A DNA stretch of 64,000 bases from Austwickia sp. TVS 96-490-7B. GTDB lineage: Bacteria > Actinomycetota > Actinomycetes > Actinomycetales > Dermatophilaceae. Below the pieces are notes generated by a model. The model saw only the letters and a program-made list of their open reading frames with translations, was not told the DNA's origin and did no database searches. The stretch is from NCBI RefSeq assembly GCF_019331795.1, contig NZ_JAHPZL010000008.1, positions 186,001 through 250,000 of the forward strand, read 5' to 3'. This document shows positions 54,668 to 64,000 of this stretch, one piece after another. The position numbers and the translations under genes were made by a program. Each line of letters opens with the position of its first letter. The stretch's first letter is position 1.

Positions 54668-55593
54668 ACGACGCTCAGACCGAGGGGTCCTACCGGGCGG
54701 GTTTTGCGGCCCTCGTGGGGCGGCCCAATGCGGGGAAATCTACCCTGACCAATGCCCTAGTCGGCTCGAAGGTGGCCATCACCTCCAACAAGCCGCAGAC
54801 GACGCGACACACTATTCGCGGTGTGTCCACGACTGAGGAAAGCCAACTGATCCTCGTCGACACCCCCGGGTTGCATCGGCCGCGGACGTTGCTGGGTGAA
54901 CGGCTCAATGACCTCGTTCGCGAGACCTTGTTGGACGTCGACGTCGTGGGTTTTTGTCTGCCCGCCGACCAAAAACCTGGGCCTGGGGATGCCTTCATCG
55001 CCCGGGAACTCGCCGAGCTCCAACGCGCCAAACGGACCCCGGTCGTCGCGATCGCCACGAAGGTAGATGTGGTGGACCGAAAGCGGCTCGCCGAACATTT
55101 GATTGCCGTGGACCAGTTGGGTCAGTGGGACGCCATCGTGCCCTGCTCAGCCAGTGGCCTCATCCAGGTCGACGTCGTACGTCGGGAGTTGTCTTCTCGA
55201 CTGCCGGTGAGCCCGAAGCTTTATCCCGACGAGATGCTCACTGACGAGTCACCGGTGACGATGATCGCGGAGCTGGTGCGTGAGGCGGCATTGGAAGGGG
55301 TCCGCGAAGAGCTACCGCATAGCCTGGCGGTGGTCGTCGAGGAGATGGTGGATCGACCTGACCGGCCAGCTGATCGGCCGTTGACCGATGTCCGGGTTGA
55401 GGTTTATGTGGAACGAGACAGCCAGAAGGCGATTGTGATTGGTCGGGGAGGGTCTCGCTTGAAAGAGGTCGGGACCAAAGCGCGAGCTGGGATTGAGGAA
55501 ATCCTCGGTCACCGAGTGCACTTAGATCTTCACGTGCGGGTCGCTAAAGACTGGCAGCGGGACCCTAAGCAGCTGCGCAAACTGGGATTCTGA
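54664..55593 (+). CDS. era: ribosome-associated GTPase Era
   Basis: A 309-residue GTPase. G1 GRPNAGKSTLTNAL (near residue 19), G2 QTTRHTIRGV, G3 DTPGLHRPR, and G4 ATKVD are present. The C-terminal KH domain carries EVYVERDSQKAIVIGRGGSRLKEV (residues about 245-270). It binds the 3' end of 16S rRNA in 30S assembly. The GTG start overlaps the CNNM stop (GTGA). Confidence 0.95.
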   Translation: MNDAQTEGSYRAGFAALVGRPNAGKSTLTNALVGSKVAITSNKPQTTRHTIRGVSTTEESQLILVDTPGLHRPRTLLGERLNDLVRETLLDVDVVGFCLPADQKPGPGDAFIARELAELQRAKRTPVVAIATKVDVVDRKRLAEHLIAVDQLGQWDAIVPCSASGLIQVDVVRRELSSRLPVSPKLYPDEMLTDESPVTMIAELVREAALEGVREELPHSLAVVVEEMVDRPDRPADRPLTDVRVEVYVERDSQKAIVIGRGGSRLKEVGTKARAGIEEILGHRVHLDLHVRVAKDWQRDPKQLRKLGF

Positions 55594-55601
55594 GTCGACG
55601 T

Positions 55602-55645
55602 CGGGGCCCGGGCTGGAGGACACCCATCCTCTGGCCCGGGCCCCG
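55602..55645. terminator. strong bidirectional terminator between era and the lectin/LysM gene
   Basis: Perfect 12-bp stem CGGGGCCCGGGC / GCCCGGGCCCCG with a further inner GGAGGA / TCCTC stem, between convergent genes. Confidence 0.88.
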
Positions 55646-55661
55646 CCGCGTGTCCGGCAGA

Positions 55662-56216
55662 TCAGGCCGGGATGATCAGGACCTGACCCACGTCCAGGAT
55701 GTTGGGGTCGTCCATGTCGTTGGCCTCGGCGATCCGGGTGTACTGCGAGCCGTCACCGTAGAAACGCTCGGCCAGACCCCATAGGGTGTCGCCGCTCTCC
55801 ACGACGTACTCCTGCTCGTCGGAGTCGTCGTCCTCGCCCTCGTCCTCGTAGTCCGCAGAGCCGTTGTCCGCAGAGTCGACGTCGTCGGTGCCGGTGTTGG
55901 TCGCCCACAGCGGCTGGCCGTCACCGGAGTAGACGACGACATTGCGGTCGTCCTGCAGGGTCAACGACGCCCCGGAGTTGCCGTGGGTGCCGGTCGACCA
56001 CTTTGCGTCACCACCGGCGTACAACACGACGTTGCCGTCGTCCTGTACGTCGAGCCGGTCAACGCCCTGACCGTGGGTGCCGCTCGCCCAGACTTCCTGG
56101 CCGCGGTCGCTGAGGGTCAGGTTGCCGTCCTCCTGCAGTGCGAGGACGAACTTGCCGGTCGAGGAGTCCAGGCTTTCGCCTCGGCGAAGTCCTTGACCTG
56201 CGCGCAGAGCGCTCAT
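55662..56216 (-). CDS. B-lectin (mannose-binding-type) and LysM two-domain protein
   Basis: A 184-residue protein. Residues 1-105 are a bulb-type lectin domain with three sugar-site repeats: QEDGNLTLS, QDDGNVVLY and QDDRNVVVY (pattern QxDxNxVxY; the first has Ser for Tyr). An acidic linker (about 107-135) leads to a LysM domain, YVVESGDTLWGLAERFYGDG to VGQVLIIPA. No signal peptide is seen at the ATG at 56216, which has AAGGAG upstream. It may be intracellular, use another export route, or act like lectin-type bacteriocins; the LysM resembles cytosolic Kbp/YgaU-type ones. Confidence 0.82.
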   Translation of the reverse strand: MSALRAGQGLRRGESLDSSTGKFVLALQEDGNLTLSDRGQEVWASGTHGQGVDRLDVQDDGNVVLYAGGDAKWSTGTHGNSGASLTLQDDRNVVVYSGDGQPLWATNTGTDDVDSADNGSADYEDEGEDDDSDEQEYVVESGDTLWGLAERFYGDGSQYTRIAEANDMDDPNILDVGQVLIIPA

Positions 56217-56509
56217 AGATGTGTCTCCTTGGACGTGGATAAGGGCACGCCGCAGCTCCTGCGCATGCGCAGGTCAGCGGCGCCGTCGTGAGGCTGACGC
56301 GCGGCCCAGGACGGAACTTAACATTCGTCCAAGTCCCTTGCCTACCAGCGGGGTCACAACCGATCGGTCGGTCTGGCCAGCAGGCTCGCAAGCCGGGGGC
56401 TGAGCGGGGCAGGTGCATCGAGGTGACCGTACGGTATGCGGGCGACTATGGACTCTCCGGCGCGGGTCGAGCTAACCTGACCGACGTGTACCCCGTGACC
56501 TTGCTCGCC

Positions 56510-56576
56510 ATGACGTCCTGGTGGCGTCTTCGCTGCCGCGACGGGGCCTGACTCCTCTGGGCCGTCCCCGTCGCGG
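56510..56576 (+). promoter_or_regulatory. candidate leuA leader: short upstream ORF and strong hairpin
   Basis: An upstream frame at 56510-56551 would encode MTSWWRLRCRDGA (13 residues; a GTG at 56495 adds VTLLA). Its last codons form the left arm (56536-56546) of a perfect 11-bp stem CCGCGACGGGG / CCCCGTCGCGG (56566-56576). Structured leaders with short ORFs are known before actinobacterial leuA genes. There is no T run, so translational control is as likely as attenuation. The rest of the gap from 56217 holds the promoters of the lectin gene and leuA. Confidence 0.5.
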
Positions 56577-56593
56577 AGACCACCGCCGCCTGA

Positions 56594-58441
<1,848 letters not shown>

Positions 58442-58599
58442 CCACTCGCGCGGCGGTACGGCGGCTCTTGTCCTGCTGACCGGCGGCCTGGTTGTGGTCC
58501 TGTCCTGATAGGGGTGGGATCACAGCCAGGCTGCTGGGATTGGGGCCTAGAGCGTCGTCGCCGGTAGGGCCACAGCGGCAGGCCGTGCTGAGTGGCAGA

Positions 58600-59436
58600 T
58601 CAGCGCGGGTGTGGTTCCTGGGGGATTGCATGGATCCGTTCGGCGACTTTGCGCGCTGAGGTGAGGAGATCAGCGCGGCGGGTTGCCGAGACTTTGGTCC
58701 AGCTGGTGCCGACCTGTGGTGGCAGCGCCACGGTGATGGTGCGATCACCAGACGTGGGGGTGATTTTGATCTCCAAGTGGATGCCTTGGGGATCGGTGAC
58801 GGTGAGCAGGAGTGCGGTACCGAATCCGTCGAGGGGCCAGGATTGTTCGGTGGTGGGGACGGCGCGGGTGCGTGCCGCTGAGCGGGTGTCGATGTCCACG
58901 ACAGGTGCGATCACCACCGAAGTCCAGGGCGCTTTGGGGGAGGGGTTAGTCTGCCGGTTGATGCGGCAGGCAGCGCCGTCCAGGGAACGCTTGGTGGCGG
59001 GGCTTCCTTCCGTGCTGTGCAGCGCAACGTCCAGGGTCTGGCATTCGTTGGTGGTGATGGGTGCGCTGCGGTCTGCTGCCAGGTGCATTACTTGCGGGGG
59101 GTCGGGGACCGTCGAGGGCGGCTCTGGCTGGGCTAGGAAAATGGTGCCGAGATAACCGACAAGGACCACGGGGAGCAGGATGCGATGCCAATTCTGCATC
59201 AAGGTCCGGGCAGGGGGAGCGGCTTCTGCGGGAGTCTGCGGTGGCTCCGGCGTCGTGGCCGGGGACGGCGTTGACGCGGTGCTGGCGTCGTCAGCTGGAC
59301 CGGTCGCCATTAACGGGGCGAAGGAAGCTCGGCCAGGAATGGGGGCGCGTCCACCGGGGAGGGGACGTCCGCATCCTTCACAAAAAATGGTTGTGGCCGC
59401 TGCTGTGCGCAGGCACCAGGGGCAGGTGCGTGGCAT
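58600..59436 (-). CDS. zinc-ribbon membrane-anchored protein of unknown function
   Basis: A 278-residue protein. RTCPWCLRTAAATTIFCEGC (residues 3-22) is a CxxC...CxxC zinc ribbon. A Pro/Thr/Ala-rich linker follows, then one transmembrane helix ILLPVVLVGYLGTIFLA (near residue 95), so the ribbon would be cytosolic and the last 160 residues outside. The outer part holds two Cys (ECQTLDVAL and AACRIN) and a beta-rich end. AGGAGG lies 11 bp before the ATG at 59436. No family recognised; sensing of the envelope is a guess. Confidence 0.65.
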   Translation of the reverse strand: MPRTCPWCLRTAAATTIFCEGCGRPLPGGRAPIPGRASFAPLMATGPADDASTASTPSPATTPEPPQTPAEAAPPARTLMQNWHRILLPVVLVGYLGTIFLAQPEPPSTVPDPPQVMHLAADRSAPITTNECQTLDVALHSTEGSPATKRSLDGAACRINRQTNPSPKAPWTSVVIAPVVDIDTRSAARTRAVPTTEQSWPLDGFGTALLLTVTDPQGIHLEIKITPTSGDRTITVALPPQVGTSWTKVSATRRADLLTSARKVAERIHAIPQEPHPR

Positions 59437-59492
59437 GCTCGGGCGGCCTCCTAGGGTTCGGGCGGTGTTCACCGTTGATGGGTGGGGACGCC

Positions 59493-59528
59493 AGGTGGCC
59501 CCGACGTGAGCTTACGCCGGGGCCACCT
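59493..59528 (-). terminator. terminator after the M4 peptidase gene
   Basis: Stem AGGTGGCCCCG / CGGGGCCACCT with a 14-base loop, 37 bp beyond the peptidase stop on the minus strand and just before the zinc-ribbon gene. Confidence 0.7.
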
Positions 59529-59564
59529 CGTCATCCGGTTACGGGATCACGTGTCGCGCACTGT

Positions 59565-61082
59565 TCATTCGCAGGTTTGGCTCCCCTTCGGTACGGAGAT
59601 CGCGTCGAAGGCGGCCGTGGTGACTCGGCACTGCTTGCTGGATGCACCGTAGAGGTCCTTCGCAGCGTGGATCGCGCCGTCGCGAGCTTGCGCGTAGCCA
59701 GCTCCAGATGTCAGGTACACGGTCAGGGCTCGGAACCAGATCTTCTCGGCAGTGGCTCGTCCGACACCTTTGATCTTCTTGTTGTTGCAGGTGGGACTGT
59801 TATAGGAGAACCCGTTGAGGGTCTTGGCGCCAGACCCTTCTGCCATCAGGTAGAACCAGTGGTTCAACGGACCGGCTGCATAGTGCTCGTCCATCGACCC
59901 GACCTGATCGTTGTAGCAGTCTGGGCTTGCTTTGTCCTTGCTTGGCTGGTCCATGTAGCGGATAGCGCCACCGGGGATGAGTTTCTCGCCCATGAGGTAG
60001 TTCGGTGGGTTGTTGGGCAAGTTGGCATACCACTCCACTGCTGCCGCAAAGATATCTGAGGTGGCTTCGTTCAATCCGCCAGCTTCAGGGCCCAAACCCA
60101 GGTTTGCGGTGTTCTGGGTGACGCCGTGGGTCATTTCGTGGGCAGCAACATCCAAAGAGGTCAAGGGGAGAGCGTCGTTCTCGCCATCGCCATATGTCAT
60201 CTGTTCGCCATCCCAGAAGGCGTTGTCATATGACTGTCCATAGTGGACCCGACTGACGGCACCCTTGCCGTTGTCCCAGATACCGGCACGCTTGTGGATG
60301 TTCTGGTAGTAGTCGTAGGTTTTCTGCGCGCCAAAGAGCGCGTCAACTGCTGCGGACGCCCGGTTCTTCTGCGTCCCATCACCCCAGACGTCCTTCGTGC
60401 TGCTGAAAAGGACACCGTCGCCCCACTCCTGGCCTTTCATGTCCAGAGCAGCATTGCCCAGCTTGTCCTTCATCACGAATTTCTTGCCGGACTTCGTGGT
60501 AGCGATGTCGACCTTGCCGTCGTGGATGCCATTGCCAGTGCCATGCCGTACCACGTCCCAGTGCGCCAGGACCGCCCCGGTAGTGCCATCGACGATGGTG
60601 TGTGCCTTCACCGGGGTCTGATCCGCACGGATGCCGGTGACCAGCACGTCGTACGCCATGACCGGGCCGTTCTTCCCGTTGAAAACGACTTTCTCTGCTT
60701 GACGTTTCTCACTGCCTGGAGCGGCTTTCGATGTGGCGCGCGCCATCGCCTGAGCTTCGCTCAACGACGTACGTCGCGTCACCAACGGATCATCACTGCC
60801 CCGAGGAGCAATCTGTTCCCGGGTGTTGACAGTGCGGCTGAGTTCGCGACCTTGGGCACTACGGTGCACCACGAGGTCACCACCGATAATCCGCAAACCG
60901 TGGTATTGGCGGTCGTAGCGGATGTGCTGAGTGCCGTCAGAGTCGACGATCACCGAGCGTTGGTGCAAGGTGACACCGTCATCCTGAGGCGCGGCATTGG
61001 CGCCGGGCATCATGGTCATAGCGGGGACAGAGAGGGCCAGGCAGGTGAGGACTGCGACGCTGCCATGGAGACGCATGGACAC
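59565..61082 (-). CDS. secreted M4 (thermolysin-like) metallopeptidase precursor
   Basis: A 505-residue secreted protease. A signal peptide (GSVAVLTCLALSVPAM, cut likely after GANA) is followed by an FTP/PepSY inhibitory propeptide (residues about 30-180) and the M4 domain. Zinc site AAHEMTHGVTQN (HEMTH at 315-319) and GGLNEATSDIFAAAVEW (NEATSD near 336) are intact; a late DHYAAGPLNHWFYLM-like region holds the proton donor His (AAGPLNHWF). It has one Cys pair at the C-terminus. The GTG at 61082 with GAAGGAG upstream is the best start. Confidence 0.92.
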   Translation of the reverse strand: MSMRLHGSVAVLTCLALSVPAMTMMPGANAAPQDDGVTLHQRSVIVDSDGTQHIRYDRQYHGLRIIGGDLVVHRSAQGRELSRTVNTREQIAPRGSDDPLVTRRTSLSEAQAMARATSKAAPGSEKRQAEKVVFNGKNGPVMAYDVLVTGIRADQTPVKAHTIVDGTTGAVLAHWDVVRHGTGNGIHDGKVDIATTKSGKKFVMKDKLGNAALDMKGQEWGDGVLFSSTKDVWGDGTQKNRASAAVDALFGAQKTYDYYQNIHKRAGIWDNGKGAVSRVHYGQSYDNAFWDGEQMTYGDGENDALPLTSLDVAAHEMTHGVTQNTANLGLGPEAGGLNEATSDIFAAAVEWYANLPNNPPNYLMGEKLIPGGAIRYMDQPSKDKASPDCYNDQVGSMDEHYAAGPLNHWFYLMAEGSGAKTLNGFSYNSPTCNNKKIKGVGRATAEKIWFRALTVYLTSGAGYAQARDGAIHAAKDLYGASSKQCRVTTAAFDAISVPKGSQTCE

Positions 61083-61359
61083 GAGGGTGCTCCTTCGCTC
61101 CCGGGGGCGGCCGGGTGGCATGAACTGGCTGTGACGCGGCGTCGACTTCGCGGTGAAAAGACTGTGACAGCACCAAGGCAAGAGGGGGAAGAGGGTTGAA
61201 CGAATCCATAAACACCTTGCCTCCCCGTGGAATTGGCTTGCTCTGGCCGGAACCGTGCGAGAGCTGAATCAGCTTCCGTGTTGACGGAATTTGACGATGC
61301 ATGATCGGCCGCGGACCGGACCCGGAGCTGATGTCGGTCAACACCGTCACAATGGGCAC

Positions 61360-62184
61360 GTGCCTGTGTACCGAGATGCCGCCGTGGTGCTGCGCACCCA
61401 CGACCTGGCCGAGGCAGACCGGATCGTGACCGTGCTCACCCCCCACCGCGGACAGATCCGTGTGGTCGCCAAAGGAGTACGACGCACCAGCTCCCGCTTC
61501 GGCGCACGACTTGAACCAGCCATGGTCGTCGACCTGCAATGCCGCGAAGGCCGATCACTAGACACCGTGACCCAAGCCGAAATGATTGCGCCGTACGGCG
61601 ACGCCATCGCCCGTGACTACACCTCATGGACGGCCTGCCACGCCATGCTGGAGACCGCACAACGCCTTACCGGCGAACAAGACCCCAGCCCACACCACTT
61701 CAGACTGCTGACTGGGGCGCTCGCCAGTCTGGCTGCAGCACGTCACGATCCCGCCCTGGTGTTAGACGCCTACTTGCTGCGGGCGCTCGCAGTGGCCGGG
61801 TGGGCCCCTAGTTTTCGTGATTGTGTGCGCTGCGGCGCGACAGGTCCGCACCGGGCCTTCCACATCGCATCCGGAGGGTGCGTCTGCCCGTCCTGCCGGC
61901 TGCCTGGTGCCACGGCGCCCTCGTCGGCGTCGTTGGTGTTAGCCGGTGCTCTTCTGGAGGGCGATTGGGTGACTGCCGACGGGAGTTCCGCTGCGGCCCG
62001 CCGTGAAACCAGTGGCATGGTCGCTGCCTTTTTGCAGTGGCATCTGGAGCGGGGTGTGCGGTCGTTGCGGTGGGTTGAGCGGGGAACTCACCCCTCGGTT
62101 TCCGCGCCTCCAGATGCTCCTGCTGACCTTGACGTCGAGCACCATCGGGGGTCGTGGCGCCGTGCCGTCGGTGACGCGCACTAG
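61360..62184 (+). CDS. recO: DNA repair protein RecO
   Basis: About 274 residues. The N-terminal OB-fold (YRDAAVVLRTHDLAEADRIV, VAKGVRRTSSRFGARLEP) is followed by an alpha-helical domain and a four-Cys zinc site (CVRCGATG then CVCPSC, near residues 158-180). RecO loads RecA through RecFOR. I start it at the GTG at 61360, at the conserved VYRDAAVVLRT; starts at 61291 or 61300 would add an unconserved tail. It precedes uppS, the normal actinobacterial order. Confidence 0.9.
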   Translation: MPVYRDAAVVLRTHDLAEADRIVTVLTPHRGQIRVVAKGVRRTSSRFGARLEPAMVVDLQCREGRSLDTVTQAEMIAPYGDAIARDYTSWTACHAMLETAQRLTGEQDPSPHHFRLLTGALASLAAARHDPALVLDAYLLRALAVAGWAPSFRDCVRCGATGPHRAFHIASGGCVCPSCRLPGATAPSSASLVLAGALLEGDWVTADGSSAAARRETSGMVAAFLQWHLERGVRSLRWVERGTHPSVSAPPDAPADLDVEHHRGSWRRAVGDAH

Positions 62185-62223
62185 ATTCGGTCCGGGTTGT
62201 CCATCGCGCAAGGAGTCCTCATC

Positions 62224-63024
62224 ATGGCTGTTCGTCCTCCGTTCCCGCATCCCAGTGGTGCCCGGCCGCCAGCGATTCCGGCGGAGCTGGTGCCGCAGCA
62301 CGTGGCGATCGTGATGGACGGTAACGGTCGGTGGGCTAATCAGCGCGGGTTGCCACGCACTGAAGGGCACCGGGCGGGGGAGGCTGCCTTGATGGATGTG
62401 CTTGCCGGATGCATCGAGGTAGGGGTGAAGCACATCTCGGCGTATGCCTTCTCCACAGAGAATTGGAACCGATCCACTGATGAGGTGCGGTTCTTGATGG
62501 GCTTCAACCGGGAGGTGATTCGCCGCCGTCGTGATGAGATGGCGGCGATGGGGGTGCGGGTCAAGTGGGTGGGGCGTCGGCCGAGGTTGTGGAAGTCCGT
62601 GATCGACGAGCTCTTAGACGCTGAGCGGCTCAGTGAGCACAACACGACGCTCACATTGCATTTTTGCGTGAATTATGGAGGGCGCGCTGAGATTGTGGAT
62701 GCGGTGCGTCGGATCGCTGAGGACGCCCGTAAGGGGAAGATCAAAGGGAAAGGCATTGACGAGGCGTCGTTTGCGCGGCATTTGTACGACCCAGATATGC
62801 CAGATGTTGATCTGTTCGTGCGTAGTTCTGGCGAGCAGCGCACGAGTAATTTTCTGCTGTGGCAGAGCGCATACGCTGAGATGGTGTTTTTGGACACGTT
62901 GTGGCCGGATTTTGATCGGCGTCATCTGTGGCAGGCCATTGAGATATATGCGGGTCGTGACCGCCGGTACGGCGGGGCTGTGGATCAGGCTGTGGTGTCC
63001 AGCGACGATGGAGGCGGGGTATGA
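62224..63024 (+). CDS. uppS: isoprenyl transferase (undecaprenyl/decaprenyl diphosphate synthase)
   Basis: A 266-residue cis-prenyltransferase. [19 protein letters not shown] (near residue 27, catalytic Asp), [12 protein letters not shown] and the late [20 protein letters not shown] with [12 protein letters not shown] are the family motifs. It makes the lipid carrier for the cell wall. AGGAG lies just upstream of the ATG at 62224. The stop overlaps the next start (ATGA). Confidence 0.95.
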   Translation: MAVRPPFPHPSGARPPAIPAELVPQHVAIVMDGNGRWANQRGLPRTEGHRAGEAALMDVLAGCIEVGVKHISAYAFSTENWNRSTDEVRFLMGFNREVIRRRRDEMAAMGVRVKWVGRRPRLWKSVIDELLDAERLSEHNTTLTLHFCVNYGGRAEIVDAVRRIAEDARKGKIKGKGIDEASFARHLYDPDMPDVDLFVRSSGEQRTSNFLLWQSAYAEMVFLDTLWPDFDRRHLWQAIEIYAGRDRRYGGAVDQAVVSSDDGGGV

Positions 63025-63587
63025 GCGGGCGGGTTCGTCGTGGGGTAGTCGGGGCATTGGCGGTGGTCGGGGCGTTGACAGTGGTCCTGGTGGTGACGTC
63101 GCTGGTGTGGTTAACGCTCAGTGGTCCAGTGCCGGTTGGGCCCTCAGCTCCTGCTGACTCGGCGCCGAGCGCTCCGCCGTCTACGGAGGGATTGGTCGCG
63201 CAGCAGCTCACCGCAGATGTGGTGATTCCTTATCAGACGGCGCAGCAGCGTGCGGGTGGTGAGGCGGTGCTTTCTTATGCCGGGCAGGGCCGCATTCGGG
63301 TGTCGGCACCGGTGCAGTTTGCGGGTCGAGAGTTGCAGGCGGTGGCAGTGGGGGATGTCGTTGTCGAAGGTGGGGATGTGGTGGTGCGTCCGTCGTCGAT
63401 TGACTTGCCGGGCACCGGTTTCCTCGGGGATGTGGTGGGACGGATTGCTGCATCGGCAGTGACGATCCGCACTCCAATTTCGGGGTTGCCGTCTCACGTG
63501 CATGCCACCAAGGTCACGCCAGTTGAAGACGGGCTCAAAGTGCGGGTAGAGGGCACTCAGGTGCCGTTGCCGGATCAACGCCGCTGA
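63021..63587 (+). CDS. DUF2993/LmeA-like phospholipid-binding protein
   Basis: A 188-residue protein. One N-terminal membrane segment ([20 protein letters not shown]), a Pro/Ser/Ala-rich linker, and then the DUF2993 beta-rich domain ([20 protein letters not shown], the strand block up to [11 protein letters not shown]). LmeA of mycobacteria is a periplasmic lipid-binding protein for lipomannan maturation. Here the domain is short. It is coupled to uppS by a 4-bp overlap, in line with a cell-envelope role. Confidence 0.78.
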   Translation: MSGRVRRGVVGALAVVGALTVVLVVTSLVWLTLSGPVPVGPSAPADSAPSAPPSTEGLVAQQLTADVVIPYQTAQQRAGGEAVLSYAGQGRIRVSAPVQFAGRELQAVAVGDVVVEGGDVVVRPSSIDLPGTGFLGDVVGRIAASAVTIRTPISGLPSHVHATKVTPVEDGLKVRVEGTQVPLPDQRR

Positions 63588-63647
63588 GGGGGTCCGGTCC
63601 CGGGCGCGGTCACAGTTGAGGGACTCCCCAGAACGGTTGGTGAGGGG

Positions 63648-64000
63648 TTACCGGTGGATCATCCGTCGAAGGAAGCGGGTGCGGGTCTCGTTAGCGACAT
63701 GGGACAGAGTCGTGTCTGGGGCCATTTCCGAGAAGCCGTGCCAGCCTCCGGGCCAGAGGTGCAGCTCTGTCGCAACGCCGGCTTGGGTCAGACCAGTGGC
63801 GTAGGCGAGGACGTCGTCGCGGAACAGATCGGCGGTGCCGACATCCAGATACGTCGGGGGGAGTCCGCGGAGGAGGTCAGGGTGGTCGAGGGCGCGGGCG
63901 GGGGCGGCGTATGCCGGGGTGTCGGCATGCCCTGCTTTTCCGGCGAGGTAGGCATTCCATGCAGTCCAGGAACTGGTGCGATCCCAGGCTCCGGAACCGT
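63648..64000 (-). CDS. alpha/beta hydrolase (HSL-type), C-terminal part
   Basis: The frame enters from the right edge and ends with TAA at 63648-63650, giving about 117 residues. ALDHPDLLRGLPPTYLDVGT and DDVLAYATGL, ending LWPGGWHGFSEMAPD, are the C-terminal third of alpha/beta-hydrolase_3 enzymes: Asp in ADLFRDD and the catalytic His in GWHGF. The nucleophile part and start lie outside the window. Substrate unknown. Confidence 0.8.
   Translation of the reverse strand, partial: GSGAWDRTSSWTAWNAYLAGKAGHADTPAYAAPARALDHPDLLRGLPPTYLDVGTADLFRDDVLAYATGLTQAGVATELHLWPGGWHGFSEMAPDTTLSHVANETRTRFLRRMIHR

Overview
The window looks like a piece of the chromosome of a high-GC Gram-positive bacterium (Actinobacteria, most likely order Micrococcales; a Dermatophilaceae-like relative is my best guess, not proven). 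The support is an actinobacterial principal sigma factor with a Lys/Ala-rich N-terminus, a SAM-IV-type riboswitch, a CIRCE element in front of hrcA, a LexA box of the actinobacterial CGAAC-N4-GTTCG type, many GTG starts, and actinobacteria-typical families (DUF3710, DUF3159, DUF4192, DUF3097, DUF2993/LmeA, PAC2). I saw no rRNA, tRNA, CRISPR array, insertion sequence or phage genes.

Layout. 0-10 kb: end of a DUF3710 gene, an OB-fold protein, a DUF3159 membrane protein, then ceoC/ceoB (TrkA-type RCK proteins) divergent from an APC permease that looks like a KimA-type potassium importer, a TRAM-domain RNA methyltransferase and aconitase. 10-22 kb: an S4 RNA-binding protein, riboswitch-controlled O-acetylhomoserine sulfhydrylase, a long-chain acyl-CoA ligase, the helicase HrpA, and PAC2, EcsC and DUF4192 proteins. 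22-33 kb: the principal sigma factor, a pterin dehydratase/VOC fusion, a PemK/MazF-like protein with DedA, then lepA-trmB, two long coiled-coil proteins and hemW. 33-47 kb is an accessory stretch between hemW and DUF3097/hrcA: a decayed DUF2975/HTH pair, nadABC, an AT-rich ABC exporter module, an SOS-controlled umuDC pair, a methyltransferase/MFS pair and an AT-rich lipoprotein gene. 47-64 kb: a Nudix-wHTH NAD regulator and DUF3097, the block hrcA-dnaJ-rsmE-phoH-ybeY-CNNM-era, then a B-lectin/LysM protein, leuA, a zinc-ribbon membrane protein, a secreted M4 metallopeptidase, recO, uppS, an LmeA-like protein and the end of an alpha/beta hydrolase.

Functional links. Ribosome and RNA maintenance dominates the conserved parts (RNA methyltransferases, HrpA, LepA, TrmB, RsmE, YbeY, Era, HrcA/DnaJ). 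The nadABC operon has a palindrome in its promoter region, and a NrtR/NadQ-type regulator lies about 8.5 kb away, so the two may form one NAD regulon. CeoB/CeoC next to a KimA-like permease suggest a potassium uptake unit. The UmuD-like protein appears to have lost its self-cleavage residues and its cleavable arm, so it may be a ready-made UmuD'. The two coiled-coil proteins between trmB and hemW resemble the Scy/FilP/DivIVA polar-growth class.
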